NCBI GenBank assembly: GCA_022828595.1
Contig: JAKGHH010000001.1
Coordinates: 118,308,999 to 118,372,998, forward strand
Length of the DNA: 64,000 bases
Source: Nelumbo lutea
Lineage: Eukaryota; Streptophyta; Magnoliopsida; Proteales; Nelumbonaceae
Reading direction: 5' to 3'
In this document: in pieces, positions 58,104-64,000 of the stretch
Layout of the letters: each line of letters opens with the position of its first letter
Position numbering within the stretch: the stretch's first letter is position 1
Translations under genes and position numbers: made by a program
The notes under the pieces: model-generated
Databases searched by the model: none
What the model saw: the letters and a program-made list of their open reading frames with translations, nothing else
Told to the model about the DNA's origin: nothing

Positions 58104-60136
58104 TCATGGCTTTTCATGTGGACCTACTAACACTTCCCATGCTATCTTGGCTCCTCTTCCCTTAGCCATGTAAAGGCCAATGTGATGCATAAGCTCCTGC
58201 CAAAAAAACAGGGGAGAAGAGGAAAAGGGTTTATGTTTCTATACATATACAACATCACCTAATTAACATGGGAAAAATGAATCACATCCTCGAACTTTCT
58301 ATTAGAAGAACTGCAGTAAAAACTGAGTCTGAAAAACAACTTGGATTGCATTGAAGAGTTAATAGAAAGGAAGGAAGAAACAAGGAGACAAGATAGTAAG
58401 TTTACTTTTTCCTTCTGTATCCTTAAGTTTTCCTTTATGCCTTCTGTCCTTTTTGGGATCCAAAGCTCAGAATAAGACTGAAGTTTTTTATTATTATTAG
58501 GAAAAGGTAATGTACTGTATTATATTAAATCATAATAGAACATGTAAAGCATTTCCTTTGCACATAATTGAAGTATTGAATAAATTCTGAAAGTATGATG
58601 GTACAACCATTATATTAATTCAATAATTATGAATGGAGATGATTTTGGTTGTTGTAGAGTTGACAGTAGAAACAGGAGAATGAACAACCATATCCTTAAA
58701 AAAACAAAGCAATCCACAGCATAATGTGTCAAAAGAATAAACAGTCAGACGCTTTATGACTGAGGTGAAAGCACATATCATGACCACTAGAAATGAACAA
58801 ACGTAGACATTCTACCAGATTGTCACAAGCATACTCCAAGATCATTTATTGAGACTTGAAAGTACCTGTGGATGAGCTACAACTTCATTATTGCTTTTTG
58901 CAACATGAGATGGAATATCATATGTTGCACAACCACGGGAGTACACCACCACATCCTCTAGAGGGGCAAGAAAACCACGATTTCTTGCAGATAATGCAGT
59001 GGCCACAAAATCTAGCACACAGATATCCGTGCATATCCCTACTACAAGTATCTTCACAAACACAAAGTTAGTTAGCTACCAGAACCCTTTTTCTCCACTA
59101 ATTTGCTATCACAGAATAAATAAAATTATAAACAGACTATGCTTCAGATTATAAGGAAGAAGTTCTAGTTGCAGAAACACTTACAACTTTGATCTTGTTG
59201 GTCCCCACCCAATCCACAAAAATATTTGAGCCATCTTTCTCAATTGAACCAAGAAACCCATTAATGCAATCCTTGCGTCTAATTGTTACATTTGTTTCCT
59301 TTTCCAACCATTGCAGAGCTGCAGATTGGACAAACACTACATCTTTACTCCTTAACACTCAGCTGGTTGACATATCAGAAAAATGTGAATAGGAAGACGA
59401 ATAAGCACCTGGGACTAGCTCTGATTCTTCTGTTCCAATCAAACAATGAGGAGGATATGGGTGCTCGGGTTTATCAGGATGATGAGAATCAAGGAAAGCC
59501 AGAACAGGCCATTTATTCTCGCAGAACACTTTGGCCAACTTCACCGACTCCTCCACCATTCCAGAGATCTGTTTGTCGGTCTCTTTTGGAGCCTGTAAAC
59601 AAGCATAAAGCCACAAAACCAAAAAGTCGAAAACTGAACCAACAATCATTGTAGACCAAATGAAAAAGTTGGGTCCTTCTTTAACATTTCTTCTTTTTCT
59701 CAACAGTAACATTATCCAGGAAGAAGTTAGCTAGAGCTGCACCACAACTGTGAGTTTGTGAGTTCGATCTCATCTCACCAATACGGGGGAGAAAAATCAG
59801 GAAACAGAACCACAAAGAAAAGAAAGAGGACAAAAACCCAAAAGTGTTTCTTCATGTTGTATGCAAACAGAATTTGCTTGGGTAGCTAAATATACAGAAG
59901 AAAAAAAAAACAACTAAGAAGGAAAACAAAAGAAAAAGAAAAACTCAAAGGAGCCCCACAAAAAGCAATAACAATGTGGGGATAGATATTGTTACCAAAT
60001 TCCCAGCTCCAACAGTACAGAAACCATTGACGATATCCACGAGAACAAGACCAGTCACAACATCGTCAGACAGAACCAGAGTTTCCTGCTCAACGGGAAG
60101 CTCATTCTTCAGGAGATCAGACGTCTGCAGTACCAT
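58104..60136 (-). CDS. NIC1: nicotinamidase, five exons (245 aa)
   Basis: Exons: 60136-59996, 59592-59409, 59318-59185, 59051-58866, 58196-58104; all introns are GT-AG and the joined frame is open (738 bases with stop). The enzyme hydrolyses nicotinamide to nicotinate in the NAD salvage pathway, probably in the cytosol. It belongs to the isochorismatase-fold hydrolases. Visible sites are Asp34 (VLVDIVNGF), metal ligands Asp82, His84 and His96 (FLDSHHPD, YPPHC), Lys124 (RRKDCINGF) and the nucleophile Cys160 (VVGICTDICVLDF); the Asp-Lys-Cys triad is complete. The length matches plant NIC1 (about 244 aa). The start is the first ATG in frame with exon 1 (EGEV precedes it, then MVLQTSDLLK). A CT-rich repeat (60298-60327) lies just upstream and may be in the 5' UTR. 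Confidence 0.94.
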
Positions 60137-60295
60137 CACTTCTCCTTCCTTTAAATTGTAGACAAGAAAATAACAAACCCAATTAAATGAAGCAATGGAA
60201 ATGGAGATGGGTAAATAACAGATGCAGATGAAGTAAGAACTTCTAAATATATTAAAGACAGAGTGGACAGTATCCAAATCAAGGAGGTTAATACC

Positions 60296-60297
<2 letters not shown>

Positions 60298-60327
<30 letters not shown>
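60298..60327. repeat. CT microsatellite upstream of NIC1
   Basis: About 15 CT units, reading GA on the coding strand of NIC1 and lying about 160 bp before its ATG. Confidence 0.95.
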
Positions 60328-60330
<3 letters not shown>

Positions 60331-60603
60331 GGAAAATAGACAAATTAATTATCCCAGCCTTTTGCAGAAATCAGGTTTCGCCATCGTTTGTAAAGTTTGA
60401 AACAGTTTAGAACTCAAGAATGATTGACGAACCGATTCCAGATCCAACAGAGTGATTCCTTTCTGTCAAACAGTTTAGAACTCAAGAATCACCTCCTAAT
60501 TTGTTCTCTGTTCTTTTTGATGAAGTTGATTTTCTCTTTATGGTCTCCTGAATCCTGATAAATACGAGCTCAGAGTCTCCGTCTCTCTGACTACAATTTG
60601 AAT

Positions 60604-60742
60604 GGATATCTGCTCCTTACAAATCGCTCCTCACAACAACATCCCACCGTGTACTGGGAACATCTCCCATATAATAAATACAATTACGGGAGATATTCCC
60701 ATGTGCGGCCAGGACGTGCGGTGTGGAGCAGATCCGGACTCC
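60604..60742. mobile_element. Mutator-like MITE 5, 139 bp, upstream of NIC1
   Basis: The left end GGATATCTGCTCC pairs with the right end GGAGCAGATCCGG. The centre has GGGAACATCTCCC and GGGAGATATTCCC. It is the same family as 20080-20250. I found no 9-bp duplication, so it is older or its ends are misplaced. Confidence 0.68.
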
Positions 60743-62233
60743 TTCCAGGCAGATTCCGTTTTGAGTTTTGACTTTGACCGGTTGACCCCCAACCTATTTT
60801 ATCCCCTAAAGGCTAAAAGCTTAAAAGAAAGACTGAAAGAGCTATAAAAAAACGGTACCAAAACTACTCATTTGGTTGGTAGATTCTAATCCGACGTCAG
60901 AGGAGGGCCCTTATTGAAATTCAAGCATTCCTGATTCCTTTTAATAAAGGCGTGTTGAGTAGGTGAAGGAAAGGAGTGAAATAGGATATATTAGTATATT
61001 CTAATCTGACGTCAGAAGACTACCCCATGCGTGGGACCCATTTTAAAAATCAAGTTTACAATACAACACTAATCAACAAAAAGACAGGGATTGTAACATG
61101 ATATCTCCTCCCCTTTTTTATTCTTTTTCGATTTTTTCAGATTTTCTTGTCATTTCATATTTATATAATGTTTATAATTGATAAATTTAATATTTATATT
61201 TATATCAAAATTAAAAATAATTAAGTTTCTATAATATATATATATATTTTTTATTTTGTAATCATTTGAAATATAACAAGAGATGAACTAAAAAAAATAC
61301 AAGATAATTATGGATTAAATCTGAAATCCTACATAATAATAAGATAAAAATGTGAATTTAAAAGATTAAATCATCAAGAACCTGTGGGAGTGTGGTTTAC
61401 ATCATCTATCTCATACGTATAGACTACAGATTGCCTTTAAAATTCAAATCTCAGACCAAAGAATTGTTAGCCACACACTCGTAAATCTGCAATTATCTCC
61501 CTGTGATATTTTTATGTTGGACGTGTTCTTGTTCTTGGTTTTTTGTTCCCTTTTTTTCGACAGACAAAATAAACCATTCATTAAAGTAGAATCCTAAACC
61601 AAGACCCCATCTTTGCCACGTGGTTAAATAATTCCTCAGAAAAAGCATATAATAACTTTTTTTAATTTAAAATAATAAAACATGGCTATTTGGCTAAGCT
61701 TCTTTTCAAAAATATTACAAATGAAGTAAAAAAGAATAAAACATGTCTAATTTGGTTTCCTTAAGCCTCTCCTCAAAAATAACCCAGGCCCAATATAGTT
61801 TCTTGATACAAATAAATCAAGACTTTGTTGCAACCCATATAAATCCGTGGACCTATGCAGCACTGGACCACGAAGAGGAGCGACCGAGACCGTGATATCA
61901 CAAGATCCCAACTCCAAATGCTTGTAAGGGTGTGACCCAACCAACCAGTCAACCGGTTATTTTCTTATTTTTTTTTCCTTTCTTGACCTGTCCAAGCAGA
62001 TTTTCAGCTAAGCAAATGATTCAAAATTCAACCCCTTTGTTTTATTCGGTTTTAGGTTGAAGAAGCAGCAGCTCTCAATTGAGATAGAAATCAGGATAAT
62101 GGAGATGGACAATAATGCAAACAAGGAAATTGAATTGAACTATAATTATATTTTCCAAACCATGATTCGTTTCAACCACCCTAATCTTAAACATCAACGC
62201 GTACACCATTCCTAACTTCTCAACATGATTCCC
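60743..62233. other. intergenic, no gene seen
   Basis: GACGTCAG occurs at about 60893-60900 and 61008-61015, each preceded by TCTAATC. CCACGTGG lies at 61617-61624. The rest is AT-rich. The left part is probably the NIC1 promoter; the right part is the 3' flank of the gene at 62234. Confidence 0.5.
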
Positions 62234-64000
62234 TCACACCCTCGCCCTATGGCTAATTGGATACTTCTCATCGGATGGCTTATGGCCTACCATCTCTGGG
62301 CTTATATCAGTCTGCTCTTTACTATCCTCAATTGGCGTCACACTCTTCGTATTTATCTGTTTCTCATGGACACTCTGCTTCTCACCACTCGTATCATCCA
62401 TTGATCGACTGTCGGGTCCTCCCACCACTGTTGAGCATACCATCTTTTCACTAGAATTTTGGCTCTCATCATTCTGGGTGTTGACAACAGCTGTTCGTCC
62501 ATTCCCACCTGCCTCCATTTTTGTTGAATCCCCCTCATTTTCAACCACTGATGTTTCATTTTCACGTTTCGCCTCCAACTTTGGTAGAGCTGCTTCATCA
62601 TATTGAACGGGTTCCTTGGACACATTGGCAGAGCCAAATGCTTTCGTCTCTTCCCCAGACTTTAACTCTTCCCTGGGCATGAGTCCAGCACCATTTGAGA
62701 TCTTTCCCTCATCAGCACCACATGGAGTCACACCTAAATAAGACACCGATGTCTGTTGGGCTGATAAATTTGATGAGGCGGTAAGACTGACCAGAGGAGG
62801 TTGACCTGTGACTACTGCTGATCTCACAGAATTGCCAAATGCTTGTTGAGTGCCACCAGGACGAGGGGCACTTTGCATCATTCCGGAATAGGTTGGCGGC
62901 TGTGGTGATGCAAGGCCAGTACAAATATAGTGCACATTAGGATGAGGCCCTGCATGGCTAGTAGTCAATGGTTTTGTATTACCTCCAACTGATGCTTTCA
63001 TCAAAGAACCTCCTCCAGGTCTAATATGAACAGCATTCTTTGACTGAGCAGCTTTAAGTAGTGAGGCAGCAGTTGAAGGGTTGGCAATGCGAGCCCCAGC
63101 AGCAACTGCTGCAGCTTGTACCATAGGGTTTGGACCCAACGTTGATTTGACAGGAGTTGATGATTTCTTTGTGGTTGCCCGAGATCTTGGTGCTGCATTT
63201 GATGTTGCTGTCCGAGACGCTGCCACTGTCTGGTTGGCAGACTGTTGAGACTGATGCACCTGGGAGAAACTACTACCAACTGCAGGCTTTATGCTGGATT
63301 CAGACGGTGTAGTTGAAGTGAGTGAAGCTTCTATTGGGGTTGCAGGTTGTGTAGAGGAAGTGGATGGGAGGGTTGAAAGTGTTGCAGCTGTTTTAATTTC
63401 AGACAAAGGTTAATCAGCATCATATCCAATAAAGTTGATCAAATAGGTATTAAGTCAAAAATAAAATCCAATTTGAACAATAATCAGCTCAAGAATTTGG
63501 CAATTTACTGAATGTAATAAATTACTAAATATATTTTCTCCCATTTGGAAATAAATTTTTTAACCCTGACTATTCAACCAAGAGACCACCATATTATGAT
63601 TTTTGCAGAGTATGCATAAGTAGCATAAACATTTGATGGCAATGTCACTCAAATATAGACTTGAAAATGAGCAATTAGACATCTGGTTGGCAATCAAGAA
63701 GTTCGTCAGTTAGGATTTCCTAGTTACTAAACCTTTTTCAGGCTAGGATCCACCGAATAGACAACCCAGAGACAGAAGAATCCATATCGTTTGCATGTAT
63801 GAACCGTACAGTATGGACCGCGTATCACAGTGGGGTGGGGGGTGTTGTCTATCCCACCGGAAGAACATAAAACATAGTTTGAATGTGAAGTACAACACAA
63901 TGGGAATAAAGAAATGAAAAAAGACAATCAGTACCAGTTGAGCAAGCAGCCGAAATGCCATCGAGAGCTAGGGAAACAGCCCGACGAGCAGCCAACTGTG
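62234..64000 (-). CDS. TRF-like/MYB-like (At1g58220-type) protein, 3' part only
   Basis: The last exon is 63387-62234 (stop at its end). The previous exon ends at 63935 and runs off the window; joining its ACTG|GTACTG donor to the AAAACAG|CTGCAAC acceptor gives the open frame ARRAVSLALDGISAACSTAATLSTL. The C-terminal about 385 residues are rich in Ser, Thr, Ala and Pro, with a conserved core STLGPNPMVQAAAVAAGARI and AQSKNAVHIRPGGGSL. I recall this core from plant homeodomain/MYB-like nuclear proteins of the At1g58220/At1g09710 type; the DNA-binding domain would be outside the window. The name is uncertain; the gene model is good. The open frame starting with MSEIK at 63406 begins inside the intron. 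Confidence 0.75.

Noticed and set aside
59740..59775. tRNA-like B-box (GAGTTCGATCTC)
   Set aside because: No cloverleaf or A-box at the right distance; it lies in a NIC1 intron and may at most be a SINE trace.
1..64000. CRISPR arrays, operons, phage or bacterial systems
   Set aside because: The window is plant nuclear DNA with introns and plant transposons; no regularly spaced repeat-spacer array or bacterial gene was seen.

Overview
This is a nuclear window from a flowering plant, probably a woody dicot-grade or magnoliid species. The evidence is GT-AG introns, plant-only gene families (NETWORKED actin-binding protein, plant nicotinamidase, LRR receptor-like kinase) and a dense load of plant transposons. 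The species cannot be named from the sequence.

Layout. Positions 1-7686 hold decayed Ty3/gypsy LTR retrotransposon sequence on the minus strand: gag, protease, RT, RNase H and integrase, all broken by stops and frameshifts, plus LTR and primer-binding-site relics. A second relic of the same kind lies at 17181-18398. From 7.7 to 29 kb I see no host gene. This stretch contains MITEs of three types (Tourist-like with TTA/TAA duplications, hAT-like, and Mutator-like with perfect 9-bp duplications) and a 6-kb AT-rich block with direct and inverted repeats.

Five host genes occupy the rest. (1) A small plant-specific acidic protein (30527-33014, +) has a long leader with two short upstream ORFs and two competing 3' splice sites. 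(2) An LRR receptor-like pseudokinase (40258-37333, -) has two adjacent Tourist MITEs about 300 bp upstream. (3) A NET2/KIP1-type actin-binding coiled-coil protein (51718-56475, +) carries a 132-residue in-frame tandem duplication. (4) A complete five-exon nicotinamidase gene (60136-58104, -). (5) The 3' end of a TRF-like/MYB-like gene (64000-62234, -) runs off the right edge.

Between genes 2 and 3, a hAT-like MITE (41404-47678) is split by a ~5.9-kb Helitron-like insertion. That insertion itself contains a 1.43-kb solo LTR with a perfect 5-bp duplication, giving a three-layer insertion history. A 338-bp near-perfect foldback (50205-50542) lies upstream of the NET2 gene.

The genes do not form a pathway; they are ordinary neighbours on a plant chromosome. 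No RNA genes, CRISPR arrays or bacterial-type operons were found. The most unusual items are the uORF-bearing leader with paired splice acceptors, the NET2 internal duplication, the foldback at 50.2 kb, the cluster of three Mutator-like MITEs, and the nested MITE/Helitron/solo-LTR locus.
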